From Fibrobacter succinogenes (GTDB lineage Bacteria > Fibrobacterota > Fibrobacteria > Fibrobacterales > Fibrobacteraceae): a stretch of 64,000 nt of DNA. The position numbers and the translations under genes are program-made. How positions within the stretch are numbered: the stretch's first letter is position 1; each line of letters begins with the position of its first letter. This document shows, piece after piece, positions 17,800-25,680 of this stretch. Under the pieces are notes generated by a model that ran no database searches, had not been told where the DNA came from, and saw nothing but the letters and a program-made list of their open reading frames with translations. The DNA is taken from contig CADBHQ010000004.1 in the NCBI GenBank assembly GCA_902794535.1, positions 142,414-206,413 on the forward strand, written 5' to 3'.

Positions 17800-20529
17800 A
17801 TGTACCGAATGTATTCGCTTTTAATTTGCGGTATCCTTTGCCTTGTAACGGCTTGCTCCAATTCTGTGGGCTATACCGAAACCGTCAATAACGGAATTAC
17901 CGTTGATACTCTTTCGGGAATGCTTCGCATACCTGTTTACGATGCTCGGGTCGTTCTCGGTACAACGAATGAATTGGCCAAGTCGAATGAACGCCCGCAA
18001 ATGACGGTCATTCTGGATTATCCATTCTCCATTGGCAAAAGCGAAGTGACCTGTGGTGAATTCAAGTCGCTCATGGAATCTCAAGAGTATTCTATAGATT
18101 GTGACCATAATGATTTGCCGATAATGAATGTGAGCTACTATGATGCCGTTCTTTTCGCGAATGAACGTAGTAAAAAAGAAGGCCTTGATACCGCTTACAC
18201 CTATAGCAGCATCGTTTATGATTCTGACAAGCATTGTTCTAATCTCGAAGGCTTTGCCTTCCATCCCGAAGTAAATGCTTATCGCTTGCCGACCGAAGCA
18301 GAATGGGTCTTGGTGGCTAGCATAAATTGGAATCCGGCGCAGGCTTGGACTGCCGAAAATTCTGATTACAAGGTGCATCGCGTTTGTGGAAAAAATACGG
18401 CTGAAAATGAAACCTGCGATATGGCGGGAAACGTAATGGAATGGGTCAATGACTGGCTTGGAAATTTCCGCGATACAACGGTGACAAACTATGTGGGCGC
18501 ACCCGATGGCGGCTCACTCGGTCAGAGAATTCTCAAAGGCGGAAGTAACCGCAATCCGGCTTATTCTATCACGCTCTTTAGCCGCGGCGATGTTTATACG
18601 GTAACGTCTTCGACAAGAGCTAATTATGTGGGCTTCCGTTTGGCCTATGGCGCTATTCCCAATGCGTTGTGGATGGGTTCTGATGGCAAGGCGGCGGTAA
18701 GTCGCGTGGTGCCGCTGGCAAATTCCTCTACGCTGCGCTCGTTTACCAAAACTTATGCAATGAAGCTTGCTTTCCGAAATGATTTGACGGGAAACCTTGC
18801 CTATATTGATTATTTGGGCGGTGCCTTGACGGTTGAAGAAATTCAGGATTCCTTGAGTGTCTATCATCCGGATATTTCTCCTGATGGCAAAAAGGTGGCT
18901 TTTTCTACCGGTCTCGAAGGCATTGCTGGCAAGTCGACGCTTTATGTCCGTGACTTAGATGCCGAAGGCTCGAATCTTGTAAAGCTTGATGTCGAAAGTG
19001 CGGCAATTCCGCGTTGGCGTGTGCTTGAAAATGGCGATACCGCAATCGTATATGTGACTGACGCCGGAAACAACAAGAATGAGTCTGATTTCAAAGCTGC
19101 TTCGACTTGGCAGGTGACTTTTGCAAACGGTAAATTTGGCGAACCGCAGAAGCTGTTTGATGGCGCTTATCATGGTGGCATTAGCGAAGACAATTCTTTG
19201 GCGGTCACAGGCGCTCGACTCCTTCGCGCACGAGTGGGCAAATCTAGCGTTATCTGGTATAATGAAGAACAGGCGTGCAATGCCTCGCTTGCCCAAGATA
19301 GCAGCAAACGCACCTTGTTCCTTGATTTTGGCGGCAAGACCGGGCGTGATTTTGTCGGATCCAAGTACGGCACGCATGAACGCATTCTTGTGGCTGATAG
19401 CACGGGCAAATTGATTCAGTCGGTGGCAGCCCCGAAGGGTTATTCGTTTGACCATAGCGAATGGATTCCTAGCGGCAATAATTTGGTGGTTGCTACGCTT
19501 ACGAATGCAAATGGTGCACATACCAAAATCGTGCTTGTTGACATGTCTGATGGCAGTGTTGTGGACTTGGCCGAAGGCGATGAACTTTGGCACCCCGCAT
19601 TCTGGTTTAAAAAGCGTGTTGCTACGGGTGACGGTGTGTCGCTTGACTTGGATAGCGCTGGAATGTACTTGTCCGAAGACCATATCAATTCGCAGTCCAA
19701 GCATCGTGTGAAAATGGAATTGTATTGGAAAAATTTGAATACCACGAATGTGTTGCTGGTGGGTAGCTCCAGAATGGAAATGGGTATCGATGCCGATATG
19801 TTCCCGGAATGGAATATGTTCAACTGGGCTATTCCTGGAATTGACCCTGTTCGCGACATGTATTTTGCGACCAACTACGGAATGAATCATTCTGAACATT
19901 TGAAGGCAGTGGTATTCTCGCTTGATATCGATAGCTGGCGCGGTACCGAAGACTTCCTTTCGCTGATGCTTTATTCTGCACCCGGTTACATGTACGATGC
20001 TAATCATCAATTCTGGAAGGATGGTGTGCCGGAAGACTTGATTGCCGCCGTCGAAAATTCGTATCCGGCTGAAACAGATGTGAAACATCAAATTTCGGAT
20101 AGAGGTACGTCGATGGCCATTTCTCGCGGCTGGGATGCCGACCCGATTGAAGTCTTTTACGATTCTGTCTATACCAAAAAGCAAATGAAGTTTTTCAATG
20201 ACCGCATTGAAGAATTGAAGTTCTTTGTGGACATGGCGTCTGCCAAGGGCATTTATGTAATCGGTATTATTTTCCCGCAGGCCCCGCAGTACAAAAAGAC
20301 GGGTGCGCTCGGCTTGTATGGCTTGCAGCGTAGCGTCGCGAAGGAAGTGATTGAATCTTTGCAAGCTTATAGCAAAGAAAACAAGCATTTTGTTTTGATG
20401 GATGAAAATAAAATGGGTGACCATGATTATACCGACGATATGGCACATAATCGTGATCACTTGAGCTATCTCGGTGCAGCTCAAATGACTGCACGCCTGG
20501 ATTCTGTTTTGAAAACGTTGAAATGGTAA
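17800..20529 (+). CDS. TIGR02171-type lipoprotein, tandem copy 3
   Basis: 909 residues with lipoprotein signal CLVTACS, starting 3 bases after copy 2. It has the same three-part layout: FSIGKSEVTCGEFKSLM and YRLPTEAEWVLVA, then YHPDISPDGKKVAFSTGLEG and FDHSEW, then LLVGSSRMEMGI and RDHLSYLGAAQM. The tail again offers a Ser in GSSR and Asp-His in DHLS, as expected for block I and block V of SGNH hydrolases, though position -3 from the His is Asn here and Asp in copy 1. It overlaps the downstream membrane-protein gene by 7 bases. Its function is unknown; an acyl-esterase or acyltransferase role on an envelope glycan is my inference. Confidence 0.8.
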   Translation: MYRMYSLLICGILCLVTACSNSVGYTETVNNGITVDTLSGMLRIPVYDARVVLGTTNELAKSNERPQMTVILDYPFSIGKSEVTCGEFKSLMESQEYSIDCDHNDLPIMNVSYYDAVLFANERSKKEGLDTAYTYSSIVYDSDKHCSNLEGFAFHPEVNAYRLPTEAEWVLVASINWNPAQAWTAENSDYKVHRVCGKNTAENETCDMAGNVMEWVNDWLGNFRDTTVTNYVGAPDGGSLGQRILKGGSNRNPAYSITLFSRGDVYTVTSSTRANYVGFRLAYGAIPNALWMGSDGKAAVSRVVPLANSSTLRSFTKTYAMKLAFRNDLTGNLAYIDYLGGALTVEEIQDSLSVYHPDISPDGKKVAFSTGLEGIAGKSTLYVRDLDAEGSNLVKLDVESAAIPRWRVLENGDTAIVYVTDAGNNKNESDFKAASTWQVTFANGKFGEPQKLFDGAYHGGISEDNSLAVTGARLLRARVGKSSVIWYNEEQACNASLAQDSSKRTLFLDFGGKTGRDFVGSKYGTHERILVADSTGKLIQSVAAPKGYSFDHSEWIPSGNNLVVATLTNANGAHTKIVLVDMSDGSVVDLAEGDELWHPAFWFKKRVATGDGVSLDLDSAGMYLSEDHINSQSKHRVKMELYWKNLNTTNVLLVGSSRMEMGIDADMFPEWNMFNWAIPGIDPVRDMYFATNYGMNHSEHLKAVVFSLDIDSWRGTEDFLSLMLYSAPGYMYDANHQFWKDGVPEDLIAAVENSYPAETDVKHQISDRGTSMAISRGWDADPIEVFYDSVYTKKQMKFFNDRIEELKFFVDMASAKGIYVIGIIFPQAPQYKKTGALGLYGLQRSVAKEVIESLQAYSKENKHFVLMDENKMGDHDYTDDMAHNRDHLSYLGAAQMTARLDSVLKTLKW

Positions 20530-21932
20530 TAGCCATTTTTGTCATACTGCTTGCGATTTTCCCGCTGACTGATACCGACATCTGGTGGCATTTGGCGTGT
20601 GCTCGCGAGTGGGTGACAACGTGGACACCTGTCCGCACGCCCGTTGTGAATGTGCACGAGTACTTTCAACTGGTCGTAGGCTTTGTCTATGGCTTGGGTG
20701 GTGCGCCGCTCTTGGTTGCCATCAAAGCGCTCTTGTGGGGGATCGTCTTTTGGCTTTTCCTTCGCCGTTCAGCATCAGCATTCCTCGCCTTAACCATTAT
20801 CCTACTGTTCATTTTCCGCTACCAGTTCGAGGTTCGCCCGGTTCTTTTTTCGCTTTTGTTCCTTGGCGTTTACTGGAATGCGATTCCGTGGCTTGCCAAA
20901 GAATGGCGCGAATCTCGGTTCGGTATAAAGCGAATTGCGTGCGCGGCGCTGATTCTTGCTGTTCAGTGGATTTGGTGCAAGTGCCAGGGGCTTTATGTCT
21001 TGGGCCCGATTTTTGCGACGTTGGTATTGGGCGCCAGTTTGCTTGAATCAAAAAAGCAGGGGAGGCTTTGCGCGAAATTTGCAGTATCGCAAGTTGCTTT
21101 TGTGTTGTTCCTTTGGATAATGCCGTTCTTGCATCGCGAGGGCTTGTTGCTGTTCCTGTATCCGTTTGGACTGCTGGACCGCTTGCTTGGCCTTACTCAA
21201 TCTGCAGCGATATTTGCAAGTCAAATTGCCGAGAATCGTTCTCCTATAACGCTCCTGATGGCGGGGGAGAATAGCTTTGTTTCGGTGGCAATGATTGTGT
21301 TGAGCCTTGTTGGGATAATACTTGCAGGCATGAATTGGCGTTCCGTAAAATCTTTGTGGATGTTTTCTATGGCGATTCTCGCGCTTGTTGCCGAACGCAA
21401 CTTTGTTCTGTTCTTGCCTGTGCTGTTATCAATGAATAATGAACAATTAAAAATGAATAAATCCATTTTTCATCACTCATTTCACATTCCACATTATTTG
21501 ATTGCGCTTGTTTCTCTTGCTTTTATTTTGGGTCTTTGGGCTCGTTCGCATTCGGCTTACGACTATTCCATGGTTGCTTACCAGCGTGTGCCTGTGCAAG
21601 CCGCAGAATGGATGGCGAAAAATCCTCATTCGGGCAGGCTTTTTAACGATGACCGCGCCGGCGGTTACTTGGCGCTAATGAATCCCGCCGACTCTATTTA
21701 TATCGATGGCAGGTTCATCCTTAAGACCGCAGATTTCTTTGAACGGTATCTGAATTACGCCCAAGATCCGGCGTTGTTCATGCATGATGCCGATTCTTTA
21801 GGCATTGACCGTGCCCTATTCCCGCTGCAGTATTACGCCCGCTGGGATAAGCTGATGCTTGCCCTTGATAGCGATTCCCGCTGGCACCTGGCCTACCGCG
21901 ATGAATACTTCGCTGTGTTTGATAAGCGATAG
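20523..21932 (+). CDS. polytopic membrane protein, GT-C glycosyltransferase-like
   Basis: 469 residues, with about ten hydrophobic segments in the first 350 residues and a soluble C-terminal domain of about 120 (RLFNDDRAGGYLALM, then YIDGRF). The N-terminus has LTDTDIWWHLA with Asp17 and Asp19 just after the first membrane helix, like the first-loop acidic motif of GT-C enzymes that use lipid-linked sugars. This is a weak family call. Residues about 305-322 (SMNNEQLKMNKSIFHHSF) do not fit a membrane protein and are encoded by a dispersed repeat at 21431-21496. It overlaps tandem lipoprotein 3 by 7 bases and is the last gene of the operon. Confidence 0.55.
   Translation: MVIAIFVILLAIFPLTDTDIWWHLACAREWVTTWTPVRTPVVNVHEYFQLVVGFVYGLGGAPLLVAIKALLWGIVFWLFLRRSASAFLALTIILLFIFRYQFEVRPVLFSLLFLGVYWNAIPWLAKEWRESRFGIKRIACAALILAVQWIWCKCQGLYVLGPIFATLVLGASLLESKKQGRLCAKFAVSQVAFVLFLWIMPFLHREGLLLFLYPFGLLDRLLGLTQSAAIFASQIAENRSPITLLMAGENSFVSVAMIVLSLVGIILAGMNWRSVKSLWMFSMAILALVAERNFVLFLPVLLSMNNEQLKMNKSIFHHSFHIPHYLIALVSLAFILGLWARSHSAYDYSMVAYQRVPVQAAEWMAKNPHSGRLFNDDRAGGYLALMNPADSIYIDGRFILKTADFFERYLNYAQDPALFMHDADSLGIDRALFPLQYYARWDKLMLALDSDSRWHLAYRDEYFAVFDKR
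21431..21496. repeat. dispersed A/T-rich repeat inside the membrane-protein gene
   Basis: It contains aacaattaaaaatgaataa (21442-21460), found exactly on the other strand at 60277-60295. It is followed by a catttttcatcactcatttcacattcc part related to the tgtgaaatg repeats at 6649 and 52271. It is translated in frame as an atypical hydrophilic stretch. Confidence 0.7.
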
Positions 21933-21952
21933 GCTGATTGTTGAATGCGTGA

Positions 21953-21987
21953 GCAACAAACGACTGATCTTAATCAGTCGTGGTTGC
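21953..21987. other. hairpin downstream of the membrane-protein gene
   Basis: acgactgat (21960-21968) pairs with atcagtcgt (21973-21981) across a 4-base loop, and an outer gcaac/gttgc pair extends it. There is no T-run, so it could be an mRNA 3' stabilising stem or a processed site rather than a terminator. Confidence 0.5.
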
Positions 21988-22040
21988 GAGAGTGAGGCGA
22001 TATCACATTCTTGTTTTATGAGATAGAGCCGAACGGTAAC

Positions 22041-22073
22041 AAAAAGGTCCGACCCGAAGGTCGGACCCCTTTC
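22041..22073. terminator. bidirectional terminator between convergent genes
   Basis: ggtccgacc (22046-22054), loop cgaa, ggtcggacc (22059-22067), with A-run before and T/C-rich tract after. It serves the plus-strand operon ending at 21932 and the minus-strand GH5 gene ending at 22092. Confidence 0.85.
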
Positions 22074-22091
22074 TCTCTCGTTTGATTGGTA

Positions 22092-22466
22092 TTACTTAAT
22101 CTGGAAGGCACGAACCATGTTCGTTGCGTTTCCATGAACTCGTGCAAAGTACTTGCCTGCAGGGAGCTTGGCAAGCGAAAGCGTGCCGCTCACGTTATTG
22201 ATTGCCATAAGCTTGTCACCCTTCAAACTGTAGATTTCGACAGTCATCGGTGCGCCTGCGATATGCAATGCATTGTCCGAGAACGAAACGTTGAAATTCA
22301 CATTGGCCTTCACGAAAATCGGAGTTTCATTTCCGTTCCCGTTATTGTTGCCGTTGTTTTCACCGTTGTTGCCACCCTGGTTTTCGTTGCCATTGTTGCC
22401 GCCGTTAGCAGCGCACTTGGTGTAGGTTGTGGGGTTGGTGGCAAGGTAGCCTTTTACGAGGTGGTC
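22092..22466 (-). pseudogene. out-of-frame C-terminal part of the GH5 cellulase (linker plus sorting domain)
   Basis: In the frame shifted by one base from the catalytic ORF, the sequence reads DHLVKGYLATNPTTYTKC, the natural end of a GH5 domain. A Gly/Asn-rich linker (about 22340-22410) follows, then a beta-rich tail with VEIYSLKGDKLMAI, LPAGKYFARV and VRAFQIK, which resembles a type IX secretion C-terminal sorting domain. It has no start codon of its own at the junction. It is almost certainly the missing end of the gene at 22454-23452, separated by a one-base loss near 22466-22468 or by an assembly error. Confidence 0.75.
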
Positions 22467-23452
22467 GAAGAACCTTCAAATGCGGCAGTACCTTCGCTAA
22501 TCTTGGATGCGGACCAGTTTGCCCAAGAAAGCTGGTGCTTGTTAATGTATTCCTGCCAGCTCTGGTTGCGACCCTGATCCGGGTTTCCGCCGCCGCTAGC
22601 ATCTGCAGTGCCCCATTCCGAAACGAATACGGAAAGGCCTGCGTTAATGGCTTCTTCGCCGTTGGTGCCTTCGCAAGTTCCACCCCAGTCGTACTGACCA
22701 CTCCAGCAGTGGCTATTGGCGTAGTAGTGCAATGTGTAGGCGGTGTTTTTCTTCGGGTCGTTGACTTCGTTTCCGATGGCTGCTTGCGGGTTCTGGTCCC
22801 ACTTGGGGGTGCCCACAAGAACCAGGTTGTCGGAGTATTCGCGAATCACAGAAACCACCTGGTCAGCGTAGGTCTTGATGGTGCCCCAAGCAATATCGGT
22901 AGGTTCGTTGAACAGCTCGAAAATCACATGGTCGTATTGACCATAGGTCTGCGCCATTTGCTTAAAGAAGTTCTTGGACGCTTCGGTCTGTTCATTTGCA
23001 TTGTGAGAATGCCAGTCGATAATCACATAAATGTCGTTCTTGATAGCCGCTTCGACAACGGTTTTCATCAAGCTCAATTGAGTGTTGGGATCGCTGCCGT
23101 AGCCCTGATAGCCATTGTTCCAGTCTTCGTTGCCGGTGGCCATGGCGGCACGCACAATTTGGATGTTCATGTCGCGAACCATGGTGGAGATTGCTTCTTC
23201 ACTCCAGAATTCGACGGCCTGCGGCATCAAACTCCAGTAAAGGCTCATACCGCGTACCTGCACTTCGGCGCCGTCCTTTACACCTTCGCAGCTACCATAA
23301 ATGCGGCCCTTGCCTTGCGAGTTCTTGCCGGTCATCAACTGTCCGTATTGGCTAACAGGGCCCACGCGGGTGGGGGTAATGTCTTGGGCTGCTGCAAACG
23401 AAGCGCACAGAGCCATCGACGATAGAAATGCGATTATTGGTAATTTTTTCAT
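22454..23452 (-). CDS. GH5 endoglucanase (cellulase), catalytic part, frameshifted
   Basis: 332 residues with signal peptide (MKKLPIIAFLSSMALCASFAAA). It is a near-complete GH5 barrel: IDWHSHNANEQ (His148, His150), ELFNEPTD with acid/base Glu183, LHYYANSH (His242, Tyr244) and VFVSEWGTAD with nucleophile Glu279. GH5 enzymes of this type cut beta-1,4-glucan. The ORF stops after GTAAFEGSSTTS, just before the last barrel segment, and that segment continues in another frame (22092-22466). Either the strain makes a truncated enzyme lacking its export or attachment tail, or one base is missing in the assembly. It is transcribed divergently from the TolB-like gene across a 166-base gap. Confidence 0.85.
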   Translation of the reverse strand: MKKLPIIAFLSSMALCASFAAAQDITPTRVGPVSQYGQLMTGKNSQGKGRIYGSCEGVKDGAEVQVRGMSLYWSLMPQAVEFWSEEAISTMVRDMNIQIVRAAMATGNEDWNNGYQGYGSDPNTQLSLMKTVVEAAIKNDIYVIIDWHSHNANEQTEASKNFFKQMAQTYGQYDHVIFELFNEPTDIAWGTIKTYADQVVSVIREYSDNLVLVGTPKWDQNPQAAIGNEVNDPKKNTAYTLHYYANSHCWSGQYDWGGTCEGTNGEEAINAGLSVFVSEWGTADASGGGNPDQGRNQSWQEYINKHQLSWANWSASKISEGTAAFEGSSTTS

Positions 23453-23618
23453 ATAAACATCCCTTTTTTCAGAAAATAGGTTTTAAACGTGGAAAAAGGC
23501 GAAAAAAGAACTTCTTTTTTGTTTACGCCTGTGTAATATGTGAGCGTGGTCAATTTTTTGAGGCTAAATGTGCCATTTTTTCGCGGTTTTTGGGGCGGAA
23601 ATTACTAGATTGCGAGGT
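23453..23618. other. divergent intergenic region between GH5 and TolB-like genes
   Basis: 166 bases, A/T-rich, with long T and A runs next to the GH5 start. The plus side has a weak TAGATTGC box 5 bases before the ATG at 23619. I see no clear operator or hairpin. Confidence 0.5.
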
Positions 23619-24815
23619 ATGAAGAATGTGATGAAGTTTGCTATTCCGGCCTTATTGGCTTTTTCGACTGTATTTGCCCAGCAGGGGGCTCCGACTGGCG
23701 CTGCCGTTGATCCTACCGCTGACGAACAAAAGGCTCTTTCGGCCCTCAAGGGTAAACTTGAAGGCGCGATTGTATGGGCCACGAGCCGTGCGAATAGCCA
23801 TCACGATATTTGGATTATGAATGCCGACGGTACGAATGCCCGTGCCCTTACGCAGGGTGACAACGTGGACTGGTTCCCGCGCATTTCGCCGGATGGCTCT
23901 ACGGTGCTCTTTAACCGCAGTAAGGGTGGTTGGGTGCCTGAAAACGATGCCAACTATCCGGAAAAGTGGGACTTGTGGATGGTCGATATTTCGGGCGAAA
24001 ACGCTCGCAAGGTTGTGGACAACGCCACGTGGGGCACTTGGAGACCCGACGGCAAGTCTATCGTGTTTAGCCGTGCAGGCAAGGTATTCTCGATGGATCT
24101 TGCAAGCAAGAAGGAAACGCTTGTGCTTGATGGCGAAAAGGCCTTCAATAAATCCGGCGTGATTCTGCAAGAACCGAACATGAGCCCCGATGGCAAGCAT
24201 TTGGCCATTACGCTTCGCGGTTCCATGCGCGAAACGGGCGTGTGGGATCTTTCGAAGAATGCTTGGACCAAGTCTGGCGACGGTTGCCAGATTGACTGGA
24301 ACTTTGACGGCAGCAAGCTTTACCGCGTGAACCCGACGGGTAACGGTGGCACGGCTGCTCCGAGTGAAATTTTGTGGTTCAGCGCTAAAGATGGCAAGCA
24401 GATAGAAAAGGTCGGTTTCTTTGGCATTCCGAAGAATGTGAAATTGATGGACCTGCCTGGTCGCCGCAGTCACGAATATTTCCCGCGTCTCTCTCCGGAT
24501 GGCAAGTGGCTCGTTTGGGGTGCGACCGACAAGGGTCACGATCACGACTTGTTCGACTACGAACTGTACATCTGGAAGATTGGCGAACCGGTTGAGTCGG
24601 CAACGCGTATTACCTACCACACCGGTAATGACCGCTGGCCGGACATTTGGCTTGGCAAGGTTCCGGTAAAGGAATCGGTGTCTGCGAAGGCTGTAGAATC
24701 TGTTTCTAAGGCTGCAGCAACAGCAATTGCTGGTGGCGTGAGCGATGCCAAGATGGACGAACTGATTCAGGCCATCGATCGCTTGACAGAAGCAGTGAAG
24801 TCGCTGGCTAAGTAG
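23619..24815 (+). CDS. exported TolB-like beta-propeller protein
   Basis: 398 residues with a signal peptide (MKNVMKFAIPALLAFSTVFA). The body has repeated WD40/TolB-type blades: DIWIMNADGTNARALT, FPRISPDGSTVLFNR, LWMVDISGENARKV, WRPDGKSIVFSR, MSPDGKHLAITL, FPRLSPDGKWLVWGA. The last about 40 residues are a helical Ala/Lys/Val-rich tail (MDELIQAIDRLTEAVKSL). Proteins of this kind bind partners or glycans in the periplasm or at the surface. A role with the neighbouring cellulase is possible but unproven. The start at 23619 is favoured because it opens the signal peptide; 23631 is the alternative, and the longer reading from 23568 has no support. Confidence 0.75.
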   Translation: MKNVMKFAIPALLAFSTVFAQQGAPTGAAVDPTADEQKALSALKGKLEGAIVWATSRANSHHDIWIMNADGTNARALTQGDNVDWFPRISPDGSTVLFNRSKGGWVPENDANYPEKWDLWMVDISGENARKVVDNATWGTWRPDGKSIVFSRAGKVFSMDLASKKETLVLDGEKAFNKSGVILQEPNMSPDGKHLAITLRGSMRETGVWDLSKNAWTKSGDGCQIDWNFDGSKLYRVNPTGNGGTAAPSEILWFSAKDGKQIEKVGFFGIPKNVKLMDLPGRRSHEYFPRLSPDGKWLVWGATDKGHDHDLFDYELYIWKIGEPVESATRITYHTGNDRWPDIWLGKVPVKESVSAKAVESVSKAAATAIAGGVSDAKMDELIQAIDRLTEAVKSLAK

Positions 24816-24836
24816 TAGGCAGTAGACGGTAGGAAG
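24813..24836. repeat. short tandem-like repeat gtag-taggcagtagacggtagg
   Basis: Imperfect 7-8 base units (gtaggca, gtagacg, gtagg) start at the stop codon of the TolB-like gene. The style resembles low-complexity dispersed repeats in other gaps of the window. Confidence 0.4.
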
Positions 24837-24850
24837 AATTTTAAGACTGT

Positions 24851-25609
24851 TTACTTCGAACTGTTATCAGAACGAATCTTAAAGCACATAATGGCGTAGG
24901 CGCCGGCGACATTCATGCTCGCCTTGCGGCCAGCCATCGGGATTGTCACCTTCATTGTCGCTTCGGCCATCAGTTCCGGAGCGATTCCTAATTCTTCGTT
25001 TCCGAGGATAATGAGGCCTTTTTCGGGCCATGTTACGTTGTTTATACTCGGAATGTCTTCGCCTGTTTCGAGTGCGATGATTTCGTAGCCGTTTTCCTTG
25101 TGCCATTTGACGCAATCGAAGGGCGATTCCCAGCGCTTGATAGGAATCCATTCCTGGCAGCCGCGGGCAGCGCTCTTGACTGTCACATGGTCTGGCCCGC
25201 AACTGTAACCGCTCAGGTGCACGCCTTCGAGCCCAAAGCAGTCTGTGCTGCGAATGATGGAACCGACATTGAAGGCGCTGCGCAAGTTGTGCACGAGTAC
25301 GGCAAACGGGAGCGGGGCTTCGTTGGCAACTTCGCGGTCGCCCGGCTCTTGTTCCAAGTAAACATCGCGTTCAAACCCGAGCCCGGCACGAGTGCGGAAA
25401 GTCTTGTACAGGTCAATCATTTGGGCCTGATTCTTGCCGGTCAGGCGCTCGCTTTCGGGGAGCTTCATCCATTCGGCGTAAGTCTCAAATTCACGCTTGG
25501 CGCGGGGGACATCATCGCCCAATTGCAGGATGATTACGCGCAGTAATTCGGCCATGCGTTTGGCCTTAGAAGTCTCTTTTGTCGCTAGGAATTTCTTCTC
25601 GGAAAACAT
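24851..25609 (-). CDS. SpoU/TrmH-family RNA 2'-O-methyltransferase
   Basis: 252 residues. The C-terminal SPOUT domain shows its three motifs: NLRSAFNVGSIIRSTDCFG, IILGNEELGI, and IPMAGRKASMNVAGAYAIM. These enzymes methylate ribose 2'-OH in tRNA or rRNA using SAM, and the target cannot be assigned. The N-terminal about 90 residues are helical and lack a known substrate-binding domain. The start at 25609 is preferred over a longer reading from 25702 because a TATCTTTT box lies 5 bases before it and the longer form would overlap the divergent surE start. Confidence 0.85.
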   Translation of the reverse strand: MFSEKKFLATKETSKAKRMAELLRVIILQLGDDVPRAKREFETYAEWMKLPESERLTGKNQAQMIDLYKTFRTRAGLGFERDVYLEQEPGDREVANEAPLPFAVLVHNLRSAFNVGSIIRSTDCFGLEGVHLSGYSCGPDHVTVKSAARGCQEWIPIKRWESPFDCVKWHKENGYEIIALETGEDIPSINNVTWPEKGLIILGNEELGIAPELMAEATMKVTIPMAGRKASMNVAGAYAIMCFKIRSDNSSK

Positions 25610-25614
25610 GCTCA

Positions 25615-25622
25615 AAAAGATA
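25615..25622 (-). promoter_or_regulatory. -7-like box TATCTTTT before the SpoU-type methyltransferase gene
   Basis: It lies 5 bases before the ATG at 25609 with no Shine-Dalgarno sequence. The surE box is on the other strand 44 bases away, making a compact divergent promoter pair. Confidence 0.45.
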
Positions 25623-25665
25623 GCTAATGGAGCGGTTTTTAACCCCCATTTTTGAGTAAATTTTC

Positions 25666-25673
25666 TATCTTTT
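25666..25673 (+). promoter_or_regulatory. -7-like box TATCTTTT before surE
   Basis: It lies 7 bases before the ATG at 25681, with no Shine-Dalgarno sequence. It is the same octamer as used on the other strand for the methyltransferase gene. Confidence 0.5.
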
Positions 25674-25680
25674 ATCTTAC

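Noticed and set aside
18955..20484. A 509-codon antisense ORF opposite lipoprotein copy 3.
   Set aside because: A matching antisense ORF lies opposite copy 2, simply because the coding strands are similar; no independent motif.
12328..20529. Tandem copies interpreted as a mobile element.
   Set aside because: No transposase, terminal repeats or target duplication; the copies are ordinary paralogs in an operon.
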